NCBI GenBank assembly: GCA_013695355.1
Contig: JACDAQ010000020.1
Location: forward strand, 1 to 64,000
Direction: 5' to 3'
Length of the DNA stretch: 64,000 bases
Source: Candidatus Protochlamydia sp.
GTDB taxonomy: Bacteria > Chlamydiota > Chlamydiia > Chlamydiales > Parachlamydiaceae
A program made the position numbers and the translations under genes. Below the pieces are notes generated by a model. The model worked only from the letters and a program-made list of their open reading frames with translations, was not told where the DNA came from and did no database searches. Positions 37,460 through 47,466 of this stretch are shown in pieces; position 1 is the stretch's first letter; the number at the start of each line of letters is the position of its first letter.

Positions 37460-39778
37460 ATGGTGAAAAGCAGCAAAAAGTCAAAAAAAAAGGAACTTCC
37501 TGAGAAAACAGTTAAGGAAGAAAAACTATTTCAAAACTTATTGAGAATTACCGAGCAGTTTATCGGAGGCAAAAGCTTTAAGCCTTTGTCAAAAGAAGAA
37601 CTGATGGTGCGTCTCTCACTGCCTGAGCAGCATGAAACTGTCTTTGAAGAAGTTCTCGATAAGTTAGTGAGCCTTGGATTGATCGAAGTCCATGATTACC
37701 GCTATGCCTGGAAACAAACAAAAGGCGACATTGTTTCGGGGATCATTAAAATGCATCCGCGTGGATTTGGCTTTGTCCAATTAAGCGACCCATCTGTCTA
37801 CGACCAGGACATCTTTATTCCAAAACACCTGACTAAAAATGCTATTGATGGCGATGAAGTAGAAGTAATTGTCAATCAAGAAGTTATTTCCGATAAAGGG
37901 CCTGAAGGAAAAGTTGTCGCCATTCTTTCGCGGGCGCGCTCTCATTTGGCGGGCATTATCCGTCATAGTGATGAGGAAGGATTTTTTATTGTCCACGTCC
38001 CCTTGCTTGGGGCCCAACAACGCGTGGTCCTTCATCCATCAGAAGAAAAATTATTGCTGGTCGGCGACAGAGTAGTCATGGAAGTCGTTGATTGGGGTAC
38101 CAAAGAAACCGAAACCGTTTGCCGCTTTTCCCATTACCTTGGAAATATTTCCGATCCCTCATGCGATGTTTATGCTGCCATTGAAGAATTTGAGCTACGG
38201 GCCGATTTCCCTAGCCGGACAATTGAAGAAGCGACTCTTTTTGGCAAAGTGGTCAGCCGAAAAGAAATCCAGAACAGGGAAGATCTGCGCCAGCTAACCA
38301 CAATTACTATTGATCCCGATACAGCCAAAGACTTTGATGACGCCCTTAGTTTAACCCAGGACGAAGAAGGCATTTATCATTTGGGAGTGCACATTGCCGA
38401 TGTGTCCCATTATGTGCGGCCCGGATCTGCCCTCGATGCGGAAGCTCAGTTGCGCTGCAATTCAACCTATTTCCCCGGGACATGCCTGTCTATGCTGCCA
38501 GGAGATCTTTCTGAGAATCTTTGCAGTTTGAAACCCAATGTTAATCGCCTGACTGTTTCTGTTATAATGCGTATCGATGCTCAAGGTACCTTATTAGATT
38601 ACCGTTTCAGTCGTTCTGTGATCAAAAGTGCCAAACGCTTTACCTACAAGGAAGCCAAAAAGGTTTTGGATGGGGTCACTAAAAATGTGCACAAGCCCAC
38701 TCTCGATCTGATGGTAGAACTATGCCGCCTTTTGAAAGCAAAAAGATATGAAAGGGGCAGTATTGAATTTTCTTTGCCAGAACTTGTGGTATTAGTTGAC
38801 GAGAAAGGTGCACCTTATGGAACAGACTATGTGACTTATGACATTACACATCAGATGGTCGAAGAATTTATGCTGAAGGCCAATGAGATTGTGGCCTGGG
38901 ACTTAAATGAACGTGGCAAAAATTTAACTTACCGCATCCATGACGTCCCTGCTGAAGAAAATCTGCGTGATTTTTCGATGCTAGCCGCCGCCTTTGGTTT
39001 CAAACTCTCAGATAAACCGACCCCCCGCGATTTGCAAGTTCTTTTTGAAGAGGCTGGAGAAACAGTCTACAGTAATTATCTAGCTTCGAGCTATATCAGA
39101 CGCATGCGTTTGGCTGCCTATTCTCCTGAAAACATAGGTCATTACGGACTCAGCCTTACCCATTATTGCCATTTTACAAGCCCGATTAGGCGATATGTCG
39201 ACCTGGTTGTTCATCGTATTTTATTTGGTGAAAGTGACGATTTTGAATACCTCACAGAAGTTGCAAGCCGCTGTTCCGATCAAGAGCGCATTAGCGCGCG
39301 AGCAGAAAGTAGCGTGACCGTCTTGAAAAAATTGCGCCTGCTTCAAGATATGCATCAAAAAAATCCCGAACAGGAATTTCAGGCGATTATCACTCGAGTA
39401 AAAAATTTCGGAATTTATTTTGAAATTATCGACCTGCTGCTTGAAGGATTCATCCATATTTCAGATCTGGGTGAAGACTACTTTGTCTATGAAGAAGAAA
39501 AAATGCTTCTGCGCGGAAGTCGTCATGGCGGCCGCTATTCTCCTGGTGACAGTCTTTCCGTAATGCTGCAAAGCGTTGATTTTGTATCGCAAGAAACAAA
39601 GTGGTACATCACAGAAATAAACCATCCTGACCGCCCCAATCAATCTATCAAACAAAACAAAGCCACTCACCCAAAAAAATCTGGTAATACTCTTTCGAAA
39701 AAGTGGGCAGGCAAAAAACCTCGAACGTCATCAAGAGAGCCTTCAAAAAATAAAAGTTCCCGGAAGAAAAAAAGTTAA
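37460..39778 (+). CDS. rnr: ribonuclease R (RNB family exoribonuclease)
   Basis: 772 residues. Processive 3'-5' exoribonuclease for structured RNA. An N-terminal winged-helix region and cold-shock domains (HPRGFGFVQLSD) precede the RNB catalytic domain with the metal-binding aspartates in DPDTAKDFDDALSL. An S1 domain follows (about 665-715: VKNFGIYFEI, EGFIHISDL) and a Lys/Ser-rich basic tail ending KNKSSRKKKS, which often aids RNA binding. The start lacks a strong ribosome binding site. Confidence 0.95.
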   Translation: MVKSSKKSKKKELPEKTVKEEKLFQNLLRITEQFIGGKSFKPLSKEELMVRLSLPEQHETVFEEVLDKLVSLGLIEVHDYRYAWKQTKGDIVSGIIKMHPRGFGFVQLSDPSVYDQDIFIPKHLTKNAIDGDEVEVIVNQEVISDKGPEGKVVAILSRARSHLAGIIRHSDEEGFFIVHVPLLGAQQRVVLHPSEEKLLLVGDRVVMEVVDWGTKETETVCRFSHYLGNISDPSCDVYAAIEEFELRADFPSRTIEEATLFGKVVSRKEIQNREDLRQLTTITIDPDTAKDFDDALSLTQDEEGIYHLGVHIADVSHYVRPGSALDAEAQLRCNSTYFPGTCLSMLPGDLSENLCSLKPNVNRLTVSVIMRIDAQGTLLDYRFSRSVIKSAKRFTYKEAKKVLDGVTKNVHKPTLDLMVELCRLLKAKRYERGSIEFSLPELVVLVDEKGAPYGTDYVTYDITHQMVEEFMLKANEIVAWDLNERGKNLTYRIHDVPAEENLRDFSMLAAAFGFKLSDKPTPRDLQVLFEEAGETVYSNYLASSYIRRMRLAAYSPENIGHYGLSLTHYCHFTSPIRRYVDLVVHRILFGESDDFEYLTEVASRCSDQERISARAESSVTVLKKLRLLQDMHQKNPEQEFQAIITRVKNFGIYFEIIDLLLEGFIHISDLGEDYFVYEEEKMLLRGSRHGGRYSPGDSLSVMLQSVDFVSQETKWYITEINHPDRPNQSIKQNKATHPKKSGNTLSKKWAGKKPRTSSREPSKNKSSRKKKS

Positions 39779-40360
39779 GTCTTTAAAAAAATAGATTAGT
39801 AGTTAACCAAAAGCAAATGTTAATACACTATAGTTTATTAATATTAATAGAACTATTAATAGGGTTCTAGAATTTCATTATCTTTACCCCATGAACTAGT
39901 AGGAAAACTTTACTGTTTTTACTATTGATGAAATGAGAAGCCAGCCGCCTTTAGTGTGCAAAAATTGGCCCAGTCCAAGTCTTAAAATTGCCAAAAATTC
40001 GGAAATGATGCTTGGTATTCTAACAAAATTGTTACCAATCTATTATTCCTAACTAAATGGCATAACATATTGAAGTTTTCAAATGTCCATTATCCTTTTA
40101 ATCCACATCAAATTGATAGACACTCATTTAATTACTTAAATAGTGCCAAAATGACAATGCAAATTTATCAGCATCAATGTTTAAACTGTTGGAATGATGA
40201 GATGTAAAGAACTTACTTTTTCAAGATTAAGATCAAAATTTTACAGTTAGAACGGCATTAAAAATCACTATTGACCAAAATTTTGGTTGGGTGAATGATT
40301 GCAAAAGCAAGGCTGTAAAAATTTTTGCCATTCTTTTCTAAAACCCTTTAAGGATAAAAA
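39779..40360. other. AT-rich intergenic region
   Basis: 580 bases between rnr and the ABC exporter genes with no open frame worth naming, no clear hairpin and no repeat that I can see. It presumably holds the exporter promoter. Confidence 0.5.
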
Positions 40361-41278
40361 ATGCCTTCTCCTGTGATTACTGCAAAGAATATATGTAAAA
40401 GTTATGGCAATTTATGTGCGGTTGATAATCTTAGCTTTGATGTTCCAGCCAATACCTGCTTTGGCATTTTAGGCCCAAATGGTGCCGGTAAAACTACAAT
40501 TATGAAAATGCTTTATGGAAGAGGTATCAGAGATAATGGAATTATCGATGTATTTGGCTACGATCCTGCAAAGCAAGAATTGGCTATTAAGTACATGGCC
40601 GGAGTTGTGACCCAAGACAATAATCTCGATGAAGAACTCAATGTCTTTGATAACTTAAAGGTCTACGCACAATTTTACGGCCTATCTAGTGTATTAGTCA
40701 AAAGCCGCATTGAAAATTTGCTCCAATTTATGGACCTCTCCGAAAAAAAATATGCCCGCACTAAAGAACTCTCAGGAGGGATGCAACGACGCTTAATTAT
40801 CGCAAGAGCTCTGTTGAACAATCCAAAACTACTAATCCTGGATGAACCAACGATTGGCCTGGATCCACAGGTTCGTCATCACCTCTGGGATAAGCTTAGG
40901 CAACTAAAAAAACAGGGGACCACTATTCTTCTCACAACGCATTACATGGAAGAAGCCTTTGTGCTTTGCGACCGTATCCTCATTATGAATAAAGGCAAAA
41001 GGGTAGCAGAGGGAAATCCAAAAGATCTTCTCGAACAAAATATTGAAAAATTTGTTCTTGAAATTCACGGAAGTAAAGCAGTTGAGGCTTTTAATACTGA
41101 CACGATCCTGACCTCCACCCGGATTGAAAAAAGGGAGGAATCTATTCGTCTTTATAGTAATGAGCCGCAACATCTTCAAGATCTGGCGGCCAACATGGAA
41201 GGGTCGCATTATTACCTGCGACAAGCAAACCTTGAAGATTTATTTATCAAAGCGACAGGAAGAGGCCTCAATGAATAA
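40361..41278 (+). CDS. ABC-2 type exporter ATPase (NodI/DrrA-like)
   Basis: 305 residues. Walker A GPNGAGKTT, signature ELSGGMQRRLIIARAL, Walker B LLILDEPTIGLDP and switch His in LLTTHYMEEA are intact. The C-terminal about 75 residues are a DrrA/NodI-type extension. The permease gene overlaps its last eight bases. The substrate is not predictable; relatives export drugs, lipids or polysaccharide-like molecules. Confidence 0.92.
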   Translation: MPSPVITAKNICKSYGNLCAVDNLSFDVPANTCFGILGPNGAGKTTIMKMLYGRGIRDNGIIDVFGYDPAKQELAIKYMAGVVTQDNNLDEELNVFDNLKVYAQFYGLSSVLVKSRIENLLQFMDLSEKKYARTKELSGGMQRRLIIARALLNNPKLLILDEPTIGLDPQVRHHLWDKLRQLKKQGTTILLTTHYMEEAFVLCDRILIMNKGKRVAEGNPKDLLEQNIEKFVLEIHGSKAVEAFNTDTILTSTRIEKREESIRLYSNEPQHLQDLAANMEGSHYYLRQANLEDLFIKATGRGLNE

Positions 41279-42062
41279 CCCCCTACGCATGCAATACCCC
41301 TCCCTTTTTTCGCGCCTTTTCAGCGTATGGTATAGGCATTATCGTGTCTACACGATCAATATTTTCAGTAATGGCTTGCCGCCTTTCCTAGAGCCCCTTC
41401 TTTTTTTAGGGGGGATTGGGTTTGGACTTGGGCTGTATATCACGCAATTTATCGAAGGACTCCCCTACATCTTATTTTTGGGGACTGCCTTGCCGATGAC
41501 CTCTGCGATGTTTACCACCTCGTTTGAATGCACTTTTGGAACTTTCATTCGCATGGAATTTGAGAAAGTTTATGATGGGATGCTGGCAGCTCCTATCACG
41601 GCAGAAAATTTAATCATAGGCGAGATGATCTGGGCCGGCACCAAAGGACTTTTCTTTTCATCCGCTGTCGCTTTAATGCTAGCCCTATTTGGTGTTTTAA
41701 ATTTAAAATTTTGTGGGCTGCTTCCATTCTTAGGATTTATAACTGGGTTTATGTTTTCAACTGTGGCGATGCTGGTCACCTCTTTTGTTAATTCGATCAA
41801 CAATTTTAATTTTTATTTTAGCGGGTTTATCTCGCCAATGTTCTTTTTTTCCGGAGTCGTATTTCCTATATCGAATCTCCCCCCCTATTTGAGACCTCTG
41901 GCTGAAGTCGTACCTTTAACCCACGCTGTTCGCCTGTCACGGGCCATATGCACAAATACCTATCATCTTTCGTTGTTTTACGATCTGCTGTACATCCTTC
42001 TGTTTAGCGTGATTTTTGGTTACTTTGCAGTTAAACGTCTCAAACAGCGGCTGATTCATTAA
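41271..42062 (+). CDS. ABC-2 type exporter permease (NodJ-like)
   Basis: 263 residues from the ATG at 41271, with six hydrophobic segments. An upstream extension in the same frame lies inside the ATPase gene and is not credible. The family motif of the NodJ group is visible around YDGMLAAPITAENLIIGEM and in FFFSGVVFPISNLPPYLRPLAEVVPLTH (shown by its central FSGVVFPI). Works with the preceding ATPase in the inner membrane. Confidence 0.9.
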   Translation: MNNPLRMQYPSLFSRLFSVWYRHYRVYTINIFSNGLPPFLEPLLFLGGIGFGLGLYITQFIEGLPYILFLGTALPMTSAMFTTSFECTFGTFIRMEFEKVYDGMLAAPITAENLIIGEMIWAGTKGLFFSSAVALMLALFGVLNLKFCGLLPFLGFITGFMFSTVAMLVTSFVNSINNFNFYFSGFISPMFFFSGVVFPISNLPPYLRPLAEVVPLTHAVRLSRAICTNTYHLSLFYDLLYILLFSVIFGYFAVKRLKQRLIH

Positions 42063-42137
42063 AAAATTATCTTGTTTTTATATCAGGCGGCATGTTCAGA
42101 TAAGGTAAATAATTAATTTAAAAATGAGGAAGGTTCT

Positions 42138-42785
42138 ATGGAAAAAGAGAATAATTTAAATGACTTAAACGCAGCCAAAAAAAAATTACAAGCCATTGAA
42201 GCAGAATGGCTAAAGTTTTTTGAAGAAATGAAAAATTCAAAAGATGAAAAAATTAATTCTGATATTTTCGCAGCCTTAGAATATTTGAAATGTTGTGATC
42301 TCTTTTTCAAAAATTCAAGTATTGAATTGGATCAATTAGAAAAGCAGCTGCAAAGTTTTTCTGCCCTTAAAGAAGAGCACAAAGGAAATGATGATCTAGA
42401 ATCGATTGATGGGTTAATCCATGGATTCAAACAATTAAAAATGAATTTACAAAAAAGAATTGAAGATTTAGACAACGAATATTCAATTTTATCCGAAACA
42501 ACGTTTGGAAAAGTCCATGATCTAGTAACAGAATATGACTCGAATTCTTTGATAGAACAAAGTCAAAAAATAGATCATGCTTATTTAAAAACATTGAAAA
42601 AGAGCCTGGAAGATTATCGTCAATCCCGTCAAGAATTTATGTCTGAATCTGCAAAAGGTGAGCTAAAAATAGATGATAAAGTTCATGGAGATTATAATGA
42701 AGAAAATGATCCAGTTCTTTCGCAATTAAACGCTGCTATTGCCGACTGTGATTCAGCCTTAAGAGAAGAGATGGAAACAGAATAA
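42138..42785 (+). CDS. hypothetical coiled-coil protein
   Basis: 215 residues, highly charged, almost wholly helical with heptad-like Leu/Ile spacing (LEKQLQSFSALKEE, KMNLQKRIEDLDNEYSIL). No Trp-rich, membrane or signal sequence. A GAGGAAGG site precedes the ATG. Not recognised. It may be a structural or secreted protein or a chaperone-like partner; nothing in the sequence chooses. Convergent with the glycosylase gene. Confidence 0.65.
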   Translation: MEKENNLNDLNAAKKKLQAIEAEWLKFFEEMKNSKDEKINSDIFAALEYLKCCDLFFKNSSIELDQLEKQLQSFSALKEEHKGNDDLESIDGLIHGFKQLKMNLQKRIEDLDNEYSILSETTFGKVHDLVTEYDSNSLIEQSQKIDHAYLKTLKKSLEDYRQSRQEFMSESAKGELKIDDKVHGDYNEENDPVLSQLNAAIADCDSALREEMETE

Positions 42786-42820
42786 AATTTATTTTTTACC
42801 CTCATTAACTTTATATTTAT

Positions 42821-43450
42821 TTATTTTGCGGGGCTAGTCCACGGACTTGCTTTTAGTCTGAATCTCCAAGGAAGCAAGGCGTCCTCTTTAGCATAATCAA
42901 TCCCGACTCTTGGAGAGGCTATAATATTTTCAGGTAGAATTTCTTTTAGACCTTCTTGGATCCAAAGCCTTGATCCGGTCAAAGGCAGTCCATTATGGTC
43001 CATTGTGATGCCTAAAGCTCGGGCCGCAGCGCCCGGGCCTGCGGTCAAACGCCTTTCCAATTTACTAAGTTTGCGCCTTTCCAGCATAGTATCAATGCCA
43101 TTAATAGGTTCAATAGCCCGAATAAGGATAGCATGCGGCATGCCTTCTTTATTTGTCACAATATTCAATAGCGGGTGAATGCCATAGCAGAGATAAACAT
43201 AAGCATATCCTCCGGCTTCATACATCATTTGATTGCGTTTAGTTCGGCGCATTCCATAAGCATGCGACGCCCGATCATCTGGCGCCCGATAAGCTTCAGT
43301 TTCGACAATGATCCCACTTGTTAATCTATTATCAATGTAGCTGACTAAAACCTTCCCAATTAGAAGCTGGCTAAGTTCTACCACATCATCCTGCTGGTAA
43401 AAACTTAATGAAAGTTTATCTCTAGTTATATTAAGTGTGTCTAATTGCAT
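42821..43450 (-). CDS. 3-methyladenine DNA glycosylase (AAG/MPG family)
   Basis: 209 residues, base-excision repair enzyme of the eukaryote-like AAG fold that removes alkylated purines. Typical blocks: LLIGKVLVS, GIIVETEAYRAPDDRASHAY (with the catalytic Glu), YVYLCYGIHPLLNIVTN, AILIRAIEP and LTAGPGAAARALGIT. Length is normal for bacterial members. Single gene, convergent with the coiled-coil gene. Confidence 0.94.
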   Translation of the reverse strand: MQLDTLNITRDKLSLSFYQQDDVVELSQLLIGKVLVSYIDNRLTSGIIVETEAYRAPDDRASHAYGMRRTKRNQMMYEAGGYAYVYLCYGIHPLLNIVTNKEGMPHAILIRAIEPINGIDTMLERRKLSKLERRLTAGPGAAARALGITMDHNGLPLTGSRLWIQEGLKEILPENIIASPRVGIDYAKEDALLPWRFRLKASPWTSPAK

Positions 43451-43646
43451 AATTGCACCATAAAATTTATAGCAATAAAGCCTGTGGTTCAGTCAATCAC
43501 TTGCGTATTCTTTGCTTTATTTATGACTTATCCTATTAATCTAAATTAATTTATATTAGTAATAACTGTTTACTGCAAAACTAATTTTAACACAAAAAGA
43601 CTATCCATGCAAAAATTTTGAACCGCCATCCTTTCTTATCTCAATT

Positions 43647-44624
43647 TCATTTTTTGACTGCTTCATAAAAAACACGTGAAAGAGCTGCAATTTGAATGTA
43701 ATTTAAATCTCCTTCAGCCCCTGAGGGAGATATTTCCAATTCTGTAATGTCTTTCTTTTCACCATTTTTGATGATATATCCCTCACCAAATTCGAGATTT
43801 TTGACGAGGATGCATTGCTGGCTGCCAAGCGGCTTCACACGCAATTGATTTTTTTTTGGGAAAAACTTTTCAGCAACAGCTCCTGCCATGCCAAACAAAA
43901 GCATTGATAAACCCCCATACTTTTCTTCAGTCACCCAGTAAGGATTTCTAAAAATCCCTCGATTATGAACGCTTTCTTTATCAGAAGAAAAGTCAGAACC
44001 AACCGAGATTAAAATATTGCTGTAAGCCTCAATATAGCTTTTAAGATTAAATTTAGCCTTTTCAGTGTCCTTCATAGAAAAGTTTTTATTATTAGATGCG
44101 TAGATGATGAAATTGCCTACGTTAGTGCGCATGAATTGACTTCCCGCGCTATTTGCTTTGACCACATTAACTATTTTATTATTTGTTTTTTTCTTAAGTT
44201 CAATTAATTTAGCCGTCAAGGTCTGATACTCTTCATAACTAAAACCGGTCGCATCTTTAGCATCGTCATAGCAATAATAATCGTTAGTACCTGCTAATTC
44301 TAAAAGTCCAGAAAGAACCCCTCTGTTATTTCCGTTAGCAATGTATTCGGTGAGCATTCGATGGTGGCGCCAGCCCTCAGTATTTTCTTGTGTGATCGAT
44401 TCCATGCGGAGAAAGATTTTTTCGTTGTTTCTCATTACGCTCGTCCCAAAAAATCCATGATGAATGATCTGAGGCGAAACTATATAGATAGGGTTATTTT
44501 GAACTTTTTCCTTCCAAAGCTTGCATACCGTCGTGCAGGAAAGTAAATCCGCTATTGGTGTTGAAATGAAAATTAAATCCAATAAATCAGATTTGCACAT
44601 TTGATAATGATTATAGGCTTCCAT
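43647..44624 (-). CDS. F-box-like protein of unknown function
   Basis: 325 residues. The N-terminus (about residues 11-48) reads SDLLDLIFISTPIADLLSCT followed by VCKLWKEKVQNNPIYI. This is the usual F-box-like layout (hydrophobic helix, L-S-x-x-x-V-C-K-x-W). F-box proteins link substrates to eukaryotic SCF ubiquitin ligases through Skp1; chlamydial relatives of amoebae carry many. The rest shows no LRR or ankyrin repeats, and contains a Gly-rich hydrophobic patch (GGLSMLLFGMAGAVAEKF). The substrate-binding part is therefore of an unknown type. Confidence 0.7.
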   Translation of the reverse strand: MEAYNHYQMCKSDLLDLIFISTPIADLLSCTTVCKLWKEKVQNNPIYIVSPQIIHHGFFGTSVMRNNEKIFLRMESITQENTEGWRHHRMLTEYIANGNNRGVLSGLLELAGTNDYYCYDDAKDATGFSYEEYQTLTAKLIELKKKTNNKIVNVVKANSAGSQFMRTNVGNFIIYASNNKNFSMKDTEKAKFNLKSYIEAYSNILISVGSDFSSDKESVHNRGIFRNPYWVTEEKYGGLSMLLFGMAGAVAEKFFPKKNQLRVKPLGSQQCILVKNLEFGEGYIIKNGEKKDITELEISPSGAEGDLNYIQIAALSRVFYEAVKK

Positions 44625-44819
44625 GATTCCCTTTTTTAAATACTTTTTTAAAATTGTATAATATATATTAATAAATAAATATTAATCCAACCATAACTTT
44701 ATCATACAATCAAGTAGACAAAACAATACTTTGTTGTTAACATCTAACGTTGAAATTTTTACGAAACCAAAATATAAAACATAAATTATTTTAATTAAAA
44801 ACTAGAACAAGGATTATTT

Positions 44820-45626
44820 ATGATCGATTTAAGCCAAAGCCATCCAGCAAGTTTTTTATGGATTTGCAGTCAATTATCGAATGTTGAGCGGTTGCAAGTA
44901 GGACTATCTAACACAAATTTATTCGCTATATTAAAACCACTATTTGACTCGCTCAAATACAACTCTGATTGCCTAAAGAAGGCGTCATTAGCTGAATTAG
45001 AATATGATTTTCTGACACAAATGGGTGAAGATAAAATTTTAGCAGATAAAAAAATTACAATTTTAGATTTAAATTTAAATTACAAAATTGCTGCTTTTTG
45101 GAAAAATCACAATGAGACACAACTTACCAATCATTATAACCCTCATCTCATTTCAGATTTTGAAAAGGCAAGGAAGCGTGGATACGAAGAAATAGAAATT
45201 AAAAAAGTTTGCCTGAAACTCGGGGCAGAAACAGTGGAAGCCGCTATTCGTCTAGCTGCTGCTTCAAAAAAGAATCAAATTTCAATGTACAGTTTTAAAT
45301 TATTGTGCAGCTATGCTAAAACCTTAGATGCACAAAGTAAAAATGGCAATACAGCCTTGCATTGGGCACTAAAAAGCGGCAATGAAAATTTTGCCATTAC
45401 ATTGATCAATATGAATGCCAATTGTAAAATATCTAATTCCATAGGTGAAACACCGCTTCACTTTGCCGCGTTATTGGACACGGATAATTTGGCAAGTGCT
45501 TTAGTATTAAAGAAAGCAAATTTATACACTAAAGACCATCAGGGGAAAATAGCTTTGGACTGGGCCTTAAGTAAAAATAAAAAGGCTTGCATCCAATTTT
45601 TGACAGCGCGTCAAAGTGAGATTTAA
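44820..45626 (+). CDS. ankyrin-repeat protein
   Basis: 268 residues. The C-terminal hundred residues hold three ankyrin repeats (NGNTALHWALKSGNENFAI, GETPLHFAALLDTDNLASAL, GKIALDWALSKNKKACIQFL). The first 165 residues are helical and not recognised, with KARKRGYEEIEIKKVCLKLG perhaps another degenerate repeat. Directly upstream of an ABC exporter operon (21-base gap) on the same strand, though it is AT-richer and probably an independent accessory gene. Host-protein binding is inferred from family habits. Confidence 0.82.
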   Translation: MIDLSQSHPASFLWICSQLSNVERLQVGLSNTNLFAILKPLFDSLKYNSDCLKKASLAELEYDFLTQMGEDKILADKKITILDLNLNYKIAAFWKNHNETQLTNHYNPHLISDFEKARKRGYEEIEIKKVCLKLGAETVEAAIRLAAASKKNQISMYSFKLLCSYAKTLDAQSKNGNTALHWALKSGNENFAITLINMNANCKISNSIGETPLHFAALLDTDNLASALVLKKANLYTKDHQGKIALDWALSKNKKACIQFLTARQSEI

Positions 45627-45647
45627 TTCGCCTAATTTTGGAATTTT

Positions 45648-46652
45648 ATGCAAGATATCGTTATTTCAACCAAGCATCTGGCACGCAGCTATTTGACCTT
45701 TACAAAAGAAACAGGTCTTTTAGCGGCAATGAAAGGAATTTTTTCTAAAAAGTCCGAAGTGAAGCACGCCTTATTGCCGACCGATCTTGAGATCACGCGG
45801 GGTCAAATCGTTGGCCTCGTCGGATCCAACGGAGCAGGGAAGACAACATTATTGAAATTGCTATCAGGGCTTATTTTTCCGACGAATGGAACCGCGTCAG
45901 TTTTAAGCTATACACCGTGGGAACGCCCCAATCCTTTTTTGAGGCAAATCAGCTTGCTTTTGGGGCAGAAAAACCAGCTTTGGTGGGACATTCCAGCCAG
46001 CGACAGCTTTCAACTCTTGATCGCAATTTATGACTTGGAAAAAAAAACAGCCATGCAGCGCGTCGATGAGCTGGCCGAGCGGTTAGATTGTAAACATGTC
46101 TTAAAAGTACCTTTGCGCCGTTTAAGTTTGGGTGAACGAATGAAAATGGAGCTTATCGGTTGCCTCCTTCATGCGCCAAAAATTCTATTTTTAGATGAAC
46201 CGACCATTGGTCTCGACGTTGTTGCCCAAACCAACATCCGCCAATTTATTTTGGAAGAGCTTAAAGGGACCGATGTAACGATCATCCTCACAAGCCATTA
46301 CATGGATGACATCGCTTTACTGGCCGACCGGCTTCTGCTCATGAGCCATGGGGCCATCGCTTATGATGGGACCGTCGACCATTTTATGTCCCTGACTCCC
46401 ACGACCAAGCGTTTAATCGTCGATTTTACCATGCCTTTAACCAAGGAAGTGGACATTTCGCCTGAACTGCATATACCGAAAGGAGCTCTTTCATTTGATC
46501 ACGCTATGACATCGGAAGAGCTTTTCAACTGTTTAAAAATAATAACCACAGAGGCCCCTATACGGGACCTAAAAATAGAAGAACCCGATTTTGAAGATGT
46601 CATGCGCCTCTTTCTTGAAAAGGAACTGCTGCTCCATAAAACAAAGTTTTAA
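45648..46652 (+). CDS. ABC-2 type exporter ATPase (COG4586-like)
   Basis: 334 residues. Walker A GSNGAGKTT, signature RLSLGERMKMEL (LSLGE instead of LSGGQ, common in this subgroup), Walker B ILFLDEPTIGLD, switch LTSHYMDD. N-terminal SYLTFTKETGLLAAMKGIFSKK is typical for the subgroup in which one ATPase works with two six-TM permeases. Followed by two permease genes, each overlapping its neighbour. Confidence 0.92.
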   Translation: MQDIVISTKHLARSYLTFTKETGLLAAMKGIFSKKSEVKHALLPTDLEITRGQIVGLVGSNGAGKTTLLKLLSGLIFPTNGTASVLSYTPWERPNPFLRQISLLLGQKNQLWWDIPASDSFQLLIAIYDLEKKTAMQRVDELAERLDCKHVLKVPLRRLSLGERMKMELIGCLLHAPKILFLDEPTIGLDVVAQTNIRQFILEELKGTDVTIILTSHYMDDIALLADRLLLMSHGAIAYDGTVDHFMSLTPTTKRLIVDFTMPLTKEVDISPELHIPKGALSFDHAMTSEELFNCLKIITTEAPIRDLKIEEPDFEDVMRLFLEKELLLHKTKF

Positions 46653-47466
46653 GCCACAATTTGACTTAAATTTTCTATATAGAGCATTGGCCTGCGTAAA
46701 GCTCGGAATAGCGAGCCGAATAACCTATCCCGTTGACTTTGTCATGGCGATTGCGATTCTTCCTGTCTGCTATTTTTTAGTAGAGGTAGCCTTTTGGACG
46801 GGCTTAATTAACGCAACTGGAAATGATTCATTGGCCGGCTTTCCGGCGCGCTATTATATAGGTTATTTTCTTTATGTCATTTTACAACTAGGCAGCATGA
46901 ATTGGCGCTTTGAGCGAGCAATGATATCAGAAATTAACACCGGAGCTGTAAATGCCTTACTGCTTCGGCCTGGTTCTTTCTTTACCTATCACTTGGGGCA
47001 ATTGTTAGGACAGAAGCTTATCACAGCTTTTATCATGGTCCCGTTTATATTTATGATAGCAAAGATATGGGACCTACCCTTCCATGCGGAAAGGCTTCCT
47101 ATGGTATTATTAATGGGGATAAGCTATGTGATCCTTCTTTTTTCTTTGCACTTCGCAGTTGCTTCAATGGCCTTTTTTTTTGACAATGTCTACAGCCTTA
47201 ACAACAGCAAGAATATGATCATATGGATTCTTACAGGCGAACTCATGCCCTTGGATTTGCTCCCTTCGCCCTTGCGTGAGTGGGTCATTGCTCTTCCATT
47301 TAGTTCTGGCATTTACCTGCCGGCTGCTTATTTGTCAGGACGCATTGAATCAAATGTCTTTATGCAAGGATTTATCAGCCTCGCCATTGGAGGAATTTTT
47401 TTTGGATTATTAGCCTCTTTCATCTGGAAAAAAGGCTTGCGTCGCTACGGAGGCACAGGAGCATGA
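46597..47466 (+). CDS. ABC-2 type exporter permease, first subunit
   Basis: About 289 residues, six hydrophobic segments (VDFVMAIAILPVCYFLVEVAF, YIGYFLYVILQLG and others). The frame begins inside the ATPase gene. ATG at 46597 (third residue of the longest frame) is the only Met codon before the first membrane segment, giving an overlap of 56 bases, so the true start is uncertain. LRPGSFFTYHLGQLLGQKL is typical for the DUF990/COG4587-like permeases. Its stop overlaps the start of the next permease by ATGA. Confidence 0.85.
   Translation: MSCASFLKRNCCSIKQSFKPQFDLNFLYRALACVKLGIASRITYPVDFVMAIAILPVCYFLVEVAFWTGLINATGNDSLAGFPARYYIGYFLYVILQLGSMNWRFERAMISEINTGAVNALLLRPGSFFTYHLGQLLGQKLITAFIMVPFIFMIAKIWDLPFHAERLPMVLLMGISYVILLFSLHFAVASMAFFFDNVYSLNNSKNMIIWILTGELMPLDLLPSPLREWVIALPFSSGIYLPAAYLSGRIESNVFMQGFISLAIGGIFFGLLASFIWKKGLRRYGGTGA

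Noticed and set aside
41124-41270. 49-codon upstream extension of the NodJ-like permease
   Set aside because: It lies inside the ATPase gene in another frame and has no similarity to permease starts.
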